Shown here: positions 18,956 to 29,231 of the stretch, in pieces
Position numbering within the stretch: position 1 is the stretch's first letter
How the letters are laid out: the number at the start of each line of letters is the position of its first letter
Source: Planctomycetaceae bacterium
GTDB lineage: Bacteria; Planctomycetota; Planctomycetia; Pirellulales; UBA1268
DNA: 64,000 nucleotides
Assembly: GCA_902629495.1 (NCBI GenBank)
Contig: CACORA010000002.1
Coordinates: 44,821-108,820 of the forward strand
Direction of reading: 5' to 3'
Position numbers and translations under genes: made by a program
Notes under the pieces: model-generated
Database searches by the model: none
Told to the model about the DNA's origin: nothing
What the model saw: the letters and a program-made list of their open reading frames with translations, nothing else

Positions 18956-20323
18956 TCATTCTTTCGGAAGGAGCAGCCACCCATCTCCCAATTGCAGAGA
19001 TGGATCGTTTGCGAATAGTAGTGGAATGCCGTTCGGCAACGGATTTATGACACGAACAGCGAGTTGATCGTTTGCCATTGCGATTGTCGTTTTCCAAAGC
19101 ATCTCCTCCTTTGGGAGGATGCCGCAAAGGCTCCAATTGGTTTCGATTTGCTTCACAAGATGGCCAGCGCTTGTGAAACGTCCCAATTCAATGTGCCATT
19201 CATGATAGAAAGGTGCATTTCCATGATTCTTCACAGCGATCTCTACAACGTCCCGATTGTCTCGTTGTGAAAAAGACACATGAGTAATCTGGAATTCATA
19301 TCCCATTTTTTGTACATGTTGTTGTGCTCTTCGTATGCGATCAGCCGGCTGTGATTTCTTGAACATGCCGGAATCGAGCAACCAACTGGCGTGAGTCTGT
19401 TGAATGCACGCACCAAAATCTTGAGCCTGTGAATGAGAAGGTTGTTTGTCAAATATGTTGCCCCACAACTCTGGTTTGATTTCACCCCCAATGGGATGGT
19501 GTTTCCATTTATCCATCGCATTGGCACGCCGCATTCTGGATAAAAAGAACCAGCTTTTACGGTCTTTTTCTTTGTTGATTGTTTCCCAGCAAAATGCATC
19601 GTCGTGGTATCCAACGGGCCGGTTGTCATTTCGGGCGTATGCTGCATCATTTTTTCCTGCCGGATACCGAACCAGAACCGGCGTCTTTTTGAAAGCAGAT
19701 ATATACGACTTGAGCACTTCATCTTGCACTGTCTTATCAGCCATTAACTCGGTGCGTGGATAGGTGTGCCATTCACCCCATGTGCCTAAAAGACCAGCGG
19801 TGATGAATCCAATTCGTGCATCACCGTCGTATCGCCTGCCGAGCTCTGTGATGAAACGAGTGAGCATCTTTCGGAGGGAAGGGTTTGAATAATCAGGGGT
19901 ACGAATTTTTTTGGCTGGGACAGAAGCGGCATGTGTATTGGTCCATTCAAAAACCTTTACACCTGCTTCTAGAAGATACTTCGGGATGCCTTTCTCTTTT
20001 CCAGGGTATTCCATCCATATTCGAAAAATGGTCTGTTTATGACGACTGGCAATATCATCGAGTAAATATTCGAGTGGTGACCAATCATATTGGTCTTCAT
20101 CCACAACGATGTCACTTAATGCAAGGTAATTGAATTCCATACTATGAGGGAATCGATCGGGGACAGGTCGTGCGTATGGTACCAAGCCTTTGAGAGGATT
20201 GAGTATCGGAGCCGGCGCATACTTTAATGGAGTCTGTGCATACAGGGTCTGTATTGGTTGCTGGCAGATGAAGAACATGCCAGATACCAGAAGTAATACA
20301 ATGTGCAGGCGAACGGCAGTCAT
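18956..20323 (-). CDS. Exported DUF4832-like protein (possible glycosidase-like barrel)
   Basis: A protein of about 455 residues. The start at 20323 gives a signal peptide (MTAVRLHIVLLLVSG...) and has AAGGAGAGG about 12 bases upstream; longer in-frame starts add 68 residues that do not look coding. The N-terminal part (NPLKGLVPYARP, then FRIWMEYPGK) and the segment ITAGLLGTWGEWHTYP are typical of the DUF4874/DUF4832 architecture, which is thought to form a glycosidase-like barrel plus beta-sandwich. GEWH carries a Glu in a position where a barrel enzyme would hold its acid/base. The substrate is unknown. It sits amid other exported sugar-related genes. Confidence 0.72.
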   Translation of the reverse strand: MTAVRLHIVLLLVSGMFFICQQPIQTLYAQTPLKYAPAPILNPLKGLVPYARPVPDRFPHSMEFNYLALSDIVVDEDQYDWSPLEYLLDDIASRHKQTIFRIWMEYPGKEKGIPKYLLEAGVKVFEWTNTHAASVPAKKIRTPDYSNPSLRKMLTRFITELGRRYDGDARIGFITAGLLGTWGEWHTYPRTELMADKTVQDEVLKSYISAFKKTPVLVRYPAGKNDAAYARNDNRPVGYHDDAFCWETINKEKDRKSWFFLSRMRRANAMDKWKHHPIGGEIKPELWGNIFDKQPSHSQAQDFGACIQQTHASWLLDSGMFKKSQPADRIRRAQQHVQKMGYEFQITHVSFSQRDNRDVVEIAVKNHGNAPFYHEWHIELGRFTSAGHLVKQIETNWSLCGILPKEEMLWKTTIAMANDQLAVRVINPLPNGIPLLFANDPSLQLGDGWLLLPKE

Positions 20324-20561
20324 CTTAGGCAGAAGCCTCTCCTTTATTTCTGATCCTATCCTACTCTCACATATGTATGTCCCAGCAATTATTATTTTGC
20401 TCATCGTTGAAGGCATGGCAAAGGGGAGCTTTATCTGTATCGCTTTCTGTGACTGCATGACGTGAAAATTGTGAGGTGGGTTCGGCAGAATGGCAAGAAA
20501 CTTGAAAACATATCCCCAAACGATCAAAGATATTCAAAACTCAAAAAGCTTGAGGTGATTT

Positions 20562-21584
20562 ATGAAGTGGAAAGTCAAAGAAGAAATGTTCTTCTCTCAT
20601 GCGTCAGATACGTTCGTTGGTCTTCGGCGACAGACTCCAAAGAAAACTACTGCGATCATGGCTCACGTGATCCTGTTCATCGTTGGGCTGACTTATGTGA
20701 CCCCTCTGTACGCTGAAATAGAGGCGTCCAGTGTGAAGGTCATGTCGTTTAACATTTATCGTGGTGGTGAGATGCGGGGGCAACCTTTATCCCAAACAGC
20801 TCTGGCTATTCAGAATGCAAAGGCAGACATTGTTGGCGTACAGGAACTACGTTCTCCGAAAGGGGATAACGGGGAGAAGTTGGCACAGTTACTGGGCTGG
20901 AATCATGACAAACAGCAAAAGACTAGCATCATCACGCGATATGAGATTATTGAACGCGTCAGCGGTGGCATCAAAGTGAATGTGTCTTCAGGCCGGCAAG
21001 CGTATGTCTTCAACGTACACTTTCCTTCACATCCGTATCAGCCGTACCAGCTTCTGAACATTCGGCCTAAATGGCATAAACATTGGGATACCCCCTTTAT
21101 CAAGACCGAGGCTGAGGCCATAGCTGCCGCGAAAGAAGCACGCGGAAAAGAACTCTCAAAACTATTGGAGCAGATAGGGTCTCTTTCAGATAAAGATACA
21201 CCTATTTTTATAGTGGGTGATTTCAACGAGCCTTCACACCTTGACTGGACAGAAGAAGCTGCCAAGTCGGGCCGCCATCCCATCAAAGTGGAGTACCCAA
21301 CGTCTTTGACCTTAGGAAAGGCTGGCTTTGCTGATGCCTTTCGAACGATTTATCCAAATGCGTTGGAGAACCCGGGGTATACCTGGACTCCCATCATGAA
21401 GGCCGATGACCCAGAGACCCACCATGATCGGATTGATTTTGTTTATTACAAAGGAAATGGACTAAAGCTAATCGACGTAAAGATCGTTGGTGAGAATAAA
21501 GAGAAAGCAGATATTGTGATTTCACCATATCCATCAGACCACCGTGCTGTCGTTGCCGCGTTCACGTACGAAATGCAAAAGTAG
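20562..21584 (+). CDS. Exported endonuclease/exonuclease/phosphatase family protein
   Basis: A 340-residue member of the DNase I-like superfamily. Conserved blocks are VKVMSFNIYRGGE, VGVQELRS, FIVGDFNEPSHLD and the C-terminal PYPSDHRAVVAAF, covering the metal-binding Glu/Asp and catalytic His set. The start at 20562 has AGGTGA 4 bases upstream; an internal ATG at 20658 begins nearer the hydrophobic signal segment (HVILFIVGLTYVTPLYA). Substrates in this superfamily range from nucleic acids to phospholipids and inositol phosphates, so the specific role is open. Confidence 0.85.
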   Translation: MKWKVKEEMFFSHASDTFVGLRRQTPKKTTAIMAHVILFIVGLTYVTPLYAEIEASSVKVMSFNIYRGGEMRGQPLSQTALAIQNAKADIVGVQELRSPKGDNGEKLAQLLGWNHDKQQKTSIITRYEIIERVSGGIKVNVSSGRQAYVFNVHFPSHPYQPYQLLNIRPKWHKHWDTPFIKTEAEAIAAAKEARGKELSKLLEQIGSLSDKDTPIFIVGDFNEPSHLDWTEEAAKSGRHPIKVEYPTSLTLGKAGFADAFRTIYPNALENPGYTWTPIMKADDPETHHDRIDFVYYKGNGLKLIDVKIVGENKEKADIVISPYPSDHRAVVAAFTYEMQK

Positions 21585-21816
21585 ATGATCCCAAGAGAAG
21601 AGCATCGGTTGTCGTGCCGCTTGGGCAACAGCGTGGTTAACAACCGGCCAAACATCGTTTTATATGGAATAAAGAACACGTTCAAAAATTTGGCCTGATT
21701 CCGCCCGCTATGGCTTGAATATCTCTCAGAAGACTATTGAGGGAGTACATACAGAATCAAAGATCGTTTATTGATTCTGGAAGTGTATTCAGCAGCCTTT
21801 TCTTAATGGACGAGGT

Positions 21817-23703
21817 TCAAAATTCATTTTCCAAAAGAACAATGCCCCATGCATCTAGGTTCTCGATTCCGGACACCTGAATAGTATTACCATTCGCTAG
21901 AACGGATAATGGCATGGGTGCGTGTCCTGCTTGGTAGAAAGAAGCTTTGGAATAGTCTGCATTTGCCAGGCTGAGACGAAGACCATTTTGTGCCACAAAT
22001 TGATGATGATCGTCGTAGTTTGTATTCACGACATGAATAACCATACGCCCTGATGTCGTAGAAGAAGTTCTTGGATAGAGATGCACACCACTGGCAGAAC
22101 TGGATGCTGTATAGTCAAGACAAGTATTCAAAGCATTTAGGTCGATCGCTCGAGCTTGACCGTCCTCATTATGCGTTACTATTCTGTCGAACTTATCTCC
22201 TAACAGGTTCAAGTTGTTTTTTAACGTTGCATTATTGGCAATAAACCAAGTGTATTCGTCCTCTTGCACGAGAACTTTTTTGTAGTGGTTCAGAGTATTG
22301 AAAGACACTGGATTTTTAAAATAAGCATCGCCCGCAACGATAATGTCATACGCTACGTTGGCTTCTTCCAAAGCATTAGCAATGCTATTAATGCGATATA
22401 CATATTTTCTTGTTGCCTCACGAGACACGACCAAAGCGACTTCAGCCTGCGTTTCAGTAAAGTCGTTGAAGAGGTCTTTATTCTCTGAAATCCAATGGTA
22501 CAGGGACGTGAAATCGATAGTCGGTGTGTAGTTGCCACTATTGATAGTCCATTGCTCCGCCGGTGCGATAAATACAGCACCGTGTGCATACGCTTCTGCA
22601 ATCCATTGTTTGACCTCTGGTTCACGAGATTTATCTCTGTTGATGCCGTTCCAATCGTTCGGTTCCGCGGTCAAAATAAAATGTGTATCCAAAAACTCTG
22701 CAAATTTATACGTAAGCGCGGGCTTATGCGCAAAGTTACTTTCCTCCATGGCTAATTCTTGTTGGTAAAAGTCCAGTTCTTCTAAAAAAGTACTTCGATA
22801 AGGATCTCCTAGAGGACTCGACGTGCCTATGTGAATGTCACGAGGATTTGCTTTCTCTTTGGCATAAGTAATCAACTCAGCTGTGAGTTCTCGGATTGCT
22901 ACATTCTGGAACAATCGGAACTCTTCATAAAGCGGTAATGGCGTCTCATTACTCACATGCTGTTGCACACGGTTCTTATAGTCTGTGTCGGTGTGAACTC
23001 CGTGTTGCTTCAAGAACACACGATAATCGAATGTATTAATGTCCGGGATGCCTAAAGCACTTAAATTATTTGTAGTGGATTCTTGTTGAAGCCAGGCAGT
23101 AAACGCTGTCATGCTTGCTGTTGAGAAGTCCCCACTACTCCACTGGTCACGACAAGCCAAGGCAGAGGATGTTTGTGCATCCAACATCAATACCTTCAGA
23201 TCGTCTGCTAATAGCGCTTTATCGATTTGATACTTGAGAAAATCCTTGAACACCGCAGAGTGACTAGAAAGCCAGTACGGTCGTCCACCGTTGTAGGTTC
23301 TTCCTGCGAACCATGGGTATTCAAAATTTTGATTATTAACTGACTTGCAGGTGTAATCGGTGTAGTTCAAACCATTTCGTACACAATACTTTATGAACAA
23401 TTCCCAACTGGCATCAAACTCTATACGGGCATGAAAGGTTCTACCTTCATGAGATACAGTGCTTACATTCTGGGTAAATATGTTGAGGTGATCTTGGTTT
23501 GCGATGTCCCAATGCGGTGGGATTGGTAAAACGCCCCAAGCTATTCCCGTAGCGGAATAATCATCTCTGACGCTTTCTGTCTGAGGATAAGAAAGCAAGA
23601 TGTCCGACTTCTGAAAGAATTGGGCAACACTTGGTTGAGGGCTTATGAGGACGAGAAAGAAACTTAGAAAATGGCTTACCGCATTCTTGACACAGAGCTT
23701 CAC
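21817..23703 (-). CDS. Exported TIM-barrel glycosidase-like protein, family not recognised
   Basis: A 628-residue protein with a signal peptide (SHFLSFFLVLISPQPSVAQ). The layout suggests an N-terminal barrel (residues about 30-400; VLMLDAQTSSALACRD, HIGTSSPLGDPYRS) followed by a Rossmann-like trimerisation or GATase-like segment (AEVALVVSREATRKYV, YDIIVAGDAYFKNP) and a C-terminal beta-sandwich. This recalls beta-galactosidases of the GH42 type, but I cannot place it firmly. It begins with GTG and overlaps the upstream sulfatase stop by four bases (GTGA), so the two are translationally coupled. This suggests joint action on a sulfated glycan. Confidence 0.6.
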   Translation of the reverse strand: MKLCVKNAVSHFLSFFLVLISPQPSVAQFFQKSDILLSYPQTESVRDDYSATGIAWGVLPIPPHWDIANQDHLNIFTQNVSTVSHEGRTFHARIEFDASWELFIKYCVRNGLNYTDYTCKSVNNQNFEYPWFAGRTYNGGRPYWLSSHSAVFKDFLKYQIDKALLADDLKVLMLDAQTSSALACRDQWSSGDFSTASMTAFTAWLQQESTTNNLSALGIPDINTFDYRVFLKQHGVHTDTDYKNRVQQHVSNETPLPLYEEFRLFQNVAIRELTAELITYAKEKANPRDIHIGTSSPLGDPYRSTFLEELDFYQQELAMEESNFAHKPALTYKFAEFLDTHFILTAEPNDWNGINRDKSREPEVKQWIAEAYAHGAVFIAPAEQWTINSGNYTPTIDFTSLYHWISENKDLFNDFTETQAEVALVVSREATRKYVYRINSIANALEEANVAYDIIVAGDAYFKNPVSFNTLNHYKKVLVQEDEYTWFIANNATLKNNLNLLGDKFDRIVTHNEDGQARAIDLNALNTCLDYTASSSASGVHLYPRTSSTTSGRMVIHVVNTNYDDHHQFVAQNGLRLSLANADYSKASFYQAGHAPMPLSVLANGNTIQVSGIENLDAWGIVLLENEF

Positions 23704-25100
23704 TTCTTCTTACCTTTCGAATCGTTAATAGTATTTGTCTTCGGCAAGAACGCAGAGAGCCGTTTGATATCTGCTGAGTAAGCTGGATTTTTGGCCATGT
23801 TCTTCCATTCGTATTCGTCGTTACTGTGATCGTAGAGTTCTTCGTCACCATTGGAGTAACGTATATAACGCCAGCGCTCGGTTCGGACCGCGTGATTCAT
23901 GTAACCGTCGGTCGTTATGGCCGCGCTATCCCACCTGGCATCCGGATTCTTCAAGAGACGAATAATGCTCTTTCCTTCAACATGGTCCGGGGTTGTGACG
24001 TCAGCCAACTCGCACAGCGTAGGGTAGATACTCATGAAGTCTACAGGCTTGTAACAGACTGTACCGGATTTGGTGATGCCCGGCACGTACCATATCATTG
24101 GCGCACGAGTGGCTTCTTCCCAAAGTGTAAACTTGCGCCAACGCTCTTTCTCACCAAGATGCCATCCGTGGTCACCCCAGAGGACGATAATTGTGTTGTC
24201 TTTGTATGCACTCTTCTCTAATGCGTCCAGGAGGCGTCCTACACAGACATCCGCATAGGCAATAGTCGCCAGATAGGACTGCACGGCATCCTTCCATCGA
24301 CCCGATTTGAGGAACTTCACATGGTCGTTCTTGTTGCCAATTCTCTTGCCCGCCTCAGGAATATCATCTAAGTCATTCTTTAAGTGAGGCGGGAGCTCTA
24401 TCTCGTCTCTCGGAAACATATCGTAGTATTTGCGAGGCACTGCCCAGGGGAGGTGAGGTTTGACTAGGCCGCAGGCGAGAAAAAACGGTTTCTCGTGTTC
24501 CTTCTGTAGCTGTTCGACACAGTAACTCACGGAGTGCCAGTCACTGAGATCTTCGTCCTTCATATCGATGGGTAGAGGGTCGAAATAGCCCTGTAATTTT
24601 GTTGCGCCGCCACCATAGGGTTTTGCGCTTTTTGGATATTCGTCCCATTCAGAAGCATAGAGCACCTCCATATGTTTTGTCTCAGACATATGATAGGTTT
24701 TGCCTGTGCCCATGACGGTGTAACCCGCATTCTTGAAGGTAGCATTCAGCGAGATGCCTTCTGGAACATATTGCTTCCAATTGTGTATCGCAAAATCTCC
24801 ATTCTTGTAACAGCCGGTTGTGCTCGGGCGCATGCCTGAAAACAAGGCCGCTCGTGAGGGCCCACATGCCGGTGCCGCGCAATGTGCGTTGGTAAATGAC
24901 ACCCCCATTCTCGAAAGCCGATCGATGTTGGGTGTCCTAGCCTGTTTGTTGCGTCCTGTGTAACTGCACCAGTGGTTGAGATCGTCGACGGGAATAAAGA
25001 GTATATTTGGGGACTGAGCATGTGCGGAGGCTCCTCCTCCCAACGATAGGATGCACGCAATAATCATCACTGTGCTGGAGATACGTTTATGTAGACTCAT
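23700..25100 (-). CDS. Exported formylglycine-dependent sulfatase
   Basis: A 466-residue type I sulfatase. A signal peptide is followed by ILFIPVDDLNHW (metal-binding Asp pair at residues 39-40). The active-site motif CGPSR is at residues 79-83 and satisfies the CxPSR rule for conversion of Cys79 to formylglycine. VLWGDHGWHLGEKERW and RWRYIRYSNGDEELYDH are further family blocks. It resembles iduronate-2-sulfatase-like members (S1 family). It is coupled with the following TIM-barrel gene and lies just downstream of the large fusion gene on the same strand. Likely substrate: a sulfated polysaccharide. Confidence 0.93.
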   Translation of the reverse strand: MSLHKRISSTVMIIACILSLGGGASAHAQSPNILFIPVDDLNHWCSYTGRNKQARTPNIDRLSRMGVSFTNAHCAAPACGPSRAALFSGMRPSTTGCYKNGDFAIHNWKQYVPEGISLNATFKNAGYTVMGTGKTYHMSETKHMEVLYASEWDEYPKSAKPYGGGATKLQGYFDPLPIDMKDEDLSDWHSVSYCVEQLQKEHEKPFFLACGLVKPHLPWAVPRKYYDMFPRDEIELPPHLKNDLDDIPEAGKRIGNKNDHVKFLKSGRWKDAVQSYLATIAYADVCVGRLLDALEKSAYKDNTIIVLWGDHGWHLGEKERWRKFTLWEEATRAPMIWYVPGITKSGTVCYKPVDFMSIYPTLCELADVTTPDHVEGKSIIRLLKNPDARWDSAAITTDGYMNHAVRTERWRYIRYSNGDEELYDHSNDEYEWKNMAKNPAYSADIKRLSAFLPKTNTINDSKGKKK

Positions 25101-25203
25101 GTCGATCTCTTTTCTTTGGCCTGGTTTATTGTTTACTTAGCACATTGCTTTTTCGTTTTGCGTAGTGAGTTTTATCAGTCTCTTTATGGACAACAAAAAG
25201 GTG

Positions 25204-28200
25204 TCAGTTGCGCTGCTTCACACTGCCTTGGTTGTGACTATCCTGTAGAGACGTGTGCCAGCCTGGATGTTCCTTCTTGTAGGTTTGCCAGGCCTTGTAC
25301 TCAGTTCGGTCAAGCTGTCCATTTTTGTCGTTGTCGATGTGGTCAAAGAGCCACTTCCATGTGGGTCTCGCCGAATCCCACTCGGACCTCGATGCCATTC
25401 CGTCCCCGTCCTTATCGGCACCGGCGAAGAATGCCTTCACTACGTCGTCGGGCGCAAACGTTTTGGGTTTGCCGTGTTTTTCATAGGCCATCGGACCTTC
25501 GGGATGCTCAAGTGGAATGCCTAACTCCAGCAAGCGAGCCTGCAGTGATTCGATGTCAATCGCCTGCACTGATTTCCCTGACGTGGCGGCCATTGCCGCG
25601 GCGATCCCTGCTACCTCGCCCAGATGCATCCACGTGGGTTCCAATCGTATGGTGCAGAAGGCGACGTGAGTGGCAGAGGCGCACACGGGCACCAATACAT
25701 TGGAACACTCACCAGCTTTCGGCGTAATGGCGCGATAGGGAATATCAAACCGTGCCCCCTGTTTCCAAATCCGTCCCTCATTAATGATGTGGCCCGAGTC
25801 GGAAACGTAGCGTGCCGCGTGGTGGCAGTCGATGAAGTGAGATCCGATATGGATTACATCTTCCTTGTCCACGGCTTTGATCACGTCCGCTTGGGTGAGG
25901 ACGAGTTCTCCCTGCATCCGCCGGGCCGCGCGGATGTAGAGATAGTAGGGCCAATGGTCGTTGTCGACCCACTCGTCTTTGCAGAGCCCGTACGCTGCCA
26001 TCTCGTCGCGAATGTGTTTGGGCACCCGAGGATCTGTTTTCAGGAACCAGAGCATGCCGTGGGTATAGTCCCGGTATTGTTGGTGAATCGCTTCCCGCTC
26101 TTTGAAACTGGCCTCGGCCCATGAGGTTTGTGCGCCCGGGATGCTCATGGATACGATTGAAAACTGGCGGTTGTTCAGTTCCCGCTTGCTGCTTTCACCC
26201 ATTGGGTAGATGCCGATAATGGACGAAAGATTTTTGAGCAAGCCGGCCTCGAGCGCGCGTGCCAGCAATTCGTGCTGCATCGGTTCGTAGCTACTCGGTT
26301 TCTCGATCGGGACTCTATTGGCCTCATCTGTCGTAATATTCAGGCGGACGTTGTAGCAGATCGGTACCTCGCTGGCAGAGCCGGCTTCCGGCGGCTTGCC
26401 TGGCATCACGCCAAAGAGCAGATTGCCCTCGTCATCGAAAGGCGAGATGGCGACCTTGTCGTCGAGGTAGCGAACGCCGGCAATCGATTCGCCATAGTGC
26501 TTCGCAGACTCACGCCCAACGGAGTAAGACACTCCGGCCTTCGCCATCAAGTCACCTTCGTAGGTGGCGTCGATGAAGACGTTCGCCCGGTAGATCTCAC
26601 CGCCTTGCACGCGAAGCTCAGTGATTCGAGTCCCGTCTTTTTTTACTTGATCGAGCAGCTGCTCATATCGCACATCGACTCCGGCTTCCTTCAGCATTTC
26701 GATGAAAACCCGCTCGGCGATTCCGGACTGCCAGGTGCGGCTATTGCCCTCCGTCCACCTGCCGTTACTTCGTTTGACGGCCTCTTCAAGAAACTGCTCA
26801 CAAAGGCCACCCAATGTCTGGCGATCCAAGTGGTTGCACTCATCGCGGTTCAATCCGCTCGTAGTCAGCCCGCCTACGTGTCGGGTCTGCTCCAGAAGCA
26901 CGACCGAAGCTCCTTCCCTCGCTGCGGAGATTGCGGCTGTGATTCCGCCCGGCGTACCGCCATATACGCAGACGTCGTATTGTTTATGTTCTTTATGCTT
27001 AAAGAGTAGATGAATCTCGCTTGCGGCTAACAGGAAGATGCCGGTACCAAATTTCGAGGTGTCTGCTTCCGCAACTTTGCCGGGACCACCGCCGGCGGGC
27101 TGACTCCATCCAACCTTGCCGTCGTCGTTGACAACCGAAGCAAGCGCCGTCCACGCCTTCCTTGCAACCGGAAGAAAGCGGTCTTTGTCCAGAATTCCGT
27201 TATTGATTCCCCAGGTGATGCCGTAGCAGAAGAACCCGGTTCCACTACTTTCTTTCATTGGATATTGTTCGGGGTCATCAAGGTTGCTTCGCCAGAACCC
27301 ATCGGCTTGTTGTCGCTTTGCCAATGACTCGGCCATTTGAATAAACAACGATTTGTACTTTCGGTAACTGGGGTGCTCGCTTGGAAGAACCTTCAGGATT
27401 CGTGCCAGACCGCCAAATGCCCATCCGTTTCCTCGGGACCACAACACTTTCTTCCCGTTCTTCGTCTTCCGGGGTTTCGAACGCGCGTCACGATAGAACA
27501 GGCCCGCATCGTGGTCAAAAATTTCTCCATGCACATCCCAAAAGCAAGCATCCATCCAATCCACGTATTTTTCATCACCCGTCATTTGATATAGCATTGC
27601 CAGGGTCGGAGGTGCGGTAAACAGCCCATCCACAAAGCGATGTCCCGTGTTTTCCAAATACCATTTCCCAGGGGCGGACACAGGATTCTCAACCTTTGGA
27701 TCTTCGAGAAACGCAAGCGTGGGCTGTATCATCAGTTCATCTTTTTTTGCCCGATAACACCCATACCAAATCTGGCCACAAACAAGTGGATAGGCCCCGC
27801 TTTCATATGGACCGCCACCCTGTTCGTTAATCTGCCAAGAAACGTTCTTTCCCCATTCCATGCAATCATCGAGATACGCACGATCCAACGTGCTTTCATA
27901 CATAGCCATCAGCCCTGCATAATACGCCCCTCGAACCCAGTGCTGATTAGGGAATCTGAGAGGCTCACTCTTCACATGCGCGCGGACGCGATCCGCCAAT
28001 GCTTTGACCGTATGATCCTTCTCTACAACATTGGCAGCCTTGGCTTTGGGAAGCAGCGTCATTGGGTAGTCCAAGTCGAACCTGCTGGAAGGGCCGTTCC
28101 TGAATTTGTTGAGTGCGGGGCTATAGGTGGAGACGCTGATCTTGTTGGACTCTGGTATGAAGGTCATGTATCGCAGCCATGATTCTCCCCCGTTGTTCAT

Positions 28201-29100
28201 CCCCTGGTAATCGCACAGAATCTGGTGGACCTGGTTGCCGTGGTCTCCGACGTCGGTGCGAACAGCCTCTCCACTGTGATGTCCGCAAAGAACCATGAAG
28301 ATGTTCTCATGCTTTTTGACAAACTTCTGCCACGTCTGCTCGCCGGTGTTCCCTTTGGCCTTCACTCCACCCGCGGTGTTTCTTGATTTTTTCGGGTTCA
28401 GATAGGCGTGCGTCAGGATAATGACACGGTGGTCAGGGTGCTTCGAGACGATTTTGTTCGCCCAATCCAGCACTTCATCGCGCGGTTTGCATTCGAGGGA
28501 AACAATCAGGAATTTCATTCCTGCTGTCTCGAAGTGATACCAGGAATTGTCATGGCGATCCGGATCAAAAGTACCGCCAAACTCACGTCTTTTTGCGAAC
28601 GTATCGCGAGGAAAGTAGGTGTTGAAATGCGTGGTCCGGTTGACACCGATATTACCGCCATATTTATTGTCCGCTTTCTCAAAACCCATGTCATGGTTTC
28701 CCAAGCACATGCAGTAGGGCACTTGCCCGTCTAATACCGACATTGCTTCCTTTGCAATGGACCATTCCTCGGGGGCGTCTGCCTGTACGATATCTCCTTC
28801 GTGAACGAGAAAAGTAATATTGAGTCGCTTCTGATTGTCACGTACCCATTTCGTTTGCGCAAAGAAGTAACGCCTTAAGTCGCCATTGCCCCACTTGGCC
28901 GATAGCTTGAGTCGGGTGTCGCAGTAGAACTGGGTGTCAGGCAAAACCGCGATGGTAAAAGGCTTCGCTGCCTGGTGCTCCGTTACTTTCTGCGTCTGCG
29001 CAGCAAGTGCATCACTCGCTACTAAGAAGAGCAGCGCGCAGCATAGCAAGGATGTAATCATAAGTGACTGGATTCCGCGTTGATGCATGCAAGCTTTCAA
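25204..29100 (-). CDS. Four-module fusion: metallophosphoesterase, GH105-like, FAD oxidoreductase, EF-hands
   Basis: A continuous 1298-residue frame. A signal peptide (residues about 10-34) precedes a calcineurin-like metallophosphoesterase (residues 47-350; VLPDTQF, HEGDIV, CLGNHDMGF, ILTHAY, LCGHHSG). Residues about 360-700 resemble GH88/GH105 unsaturated glycuronyl hydrolases (GHRFVDGLFTAPP, WSRGNGWAFGG). Residues about 707-1200 are an FAD-dependent oxidoreductase (DVCVYGGTPGGITAAISA, then RHVGGLTTSGL). The last 80 residues hold two EF-hand loops (DKDGDG at 1229, DNDKNG at 1256). These modules are usually separate proteins. The sequence is visibly richer in G and C than its neighbours, which suggests recent transfer. 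No frameshift is needed to explain the fusion. Confidence 0.85.
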   Translation of the reverse strand: MKACMHQRGIQSLMITSLLCCALLFLVASDALAAQTQKVTEHQAAKPFTIAVLPDTQFYCDTRLKLSAKWGNGDLRRYFFAQTKWVRDNQKRLNITFLVHEGDIVQADAPEEWSIAKEAMSVLDGQVPYCMCLGNHDMGFEKADNKYGGNIGVNRTTHFNTYFPRDTFAKRREFGGTFDPDRHDNSWYHFETAGMKFLIVSLECKPRDEVLDWANKIVSKHPDHRVIILTHAYLNPKKSRNTAGGVKAKGNTGEQTWQKFVKKHENIFMVLCGHHSGEAVRTDVGDHGNQVHQILCDYQGMNNGGESWLRYMTFIPESNKISVSTYSPALNKFRNGPSSRFDLDYPMTLLPKAKAANVVEKDHTVKALADRVRAHVKSEPLRFPNQHWVRGAYYAGLMAMYESTLDRAYLDDCMEWGKNVSWQINEQGGGPYESGAYPLVCGQIWYGCYRAKKDELMIQPTLAFLEDPKVENPVSAPGKWYLENTGHRFVDGLFTAPPTLAMLYQMTGDEKYVDWMDACFWDVHGEIFDHDAGLFYRDARSKPRKTKNGKKVLWSRGNGWAFGGLARILKVLPSEHPSYRKYKSLFIQMAESLAKRQQADGFWRSNLDDPEQYPMKESSGTGFFCYGITWGINNGILDKDRFLPVARKAWTALASVVNDDGKVGWSQPAGGGPGKVAEADTSKFGTGIFLLAASEIHLLFKHKEHKQYDVCVYGGTPGGITAAISAAREGASVVLLEQTRHVGGLTTSGLNRDECNHLDRQTLGGLCEQFLEEAVKRSNGRWTEGNSRTWQSGIAERVFIEMLKEAGVDVRYEQLLDQVKKDGTRITELRVQGGEIYRANVFIDATYEGDLMAKAGVSYSVGRESAKHYGESIAGVRYLDDKVAISPFDDEGNLLFGVMPGKPPEAGSASEVPICYNVRLNITTDEANRVPIEKPSSYEPMQHELLARALEAGLLKNLSSIIGIYPMGESSKRELNNRQFSIVSMSIPGAQTSWAEASFKEREAIHQQYRDYTHGMLWFLKTDPRVPKHIRDEMAAYGLCKDEWVDNDHWPYYLYIRAARRMQGELVLTQADVIKAVDKEDVIHIGSHFIDCHHAARYVSDSGHIINEGRIWKQGARFDIPYRAITPKAGECSNVLVPVCASATHVAFCTIRLEPTWMHLGEVAGIAAAMAATSGKSVQAIDIESLQARLLELGIPLEHPEGPMAYEKHGKPKTFAPDDVVKAFFAGADKDGDGMASRSEWDSARPTWKWLFDHIDNDKNGQLDRTEYKAWQTYKKEHPGWHTSLQDSHNQGSVKQRN

Positions 29101-29231
29101 TTTTAGTGTGGTTTCATGACAAGCCTATGCTGTCTTTCGCGTGAGAACTTTTTAGAGAATGAGATGAAGTTTTGTGGTGGTCTGATCTGGTCTGGTCTGG
29201 GAATGCGGATTCTCAGATTCTCAATGGCCTT

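Noticed and set aside
29180..29215. Short GGTCT tandem repeat between the fusion and DUF1559 genes
   Set aside because: The repeats have a 5-bp period rather than 10 bp and no tRNA-like core is nearby, so they were not grouped with the array sites.
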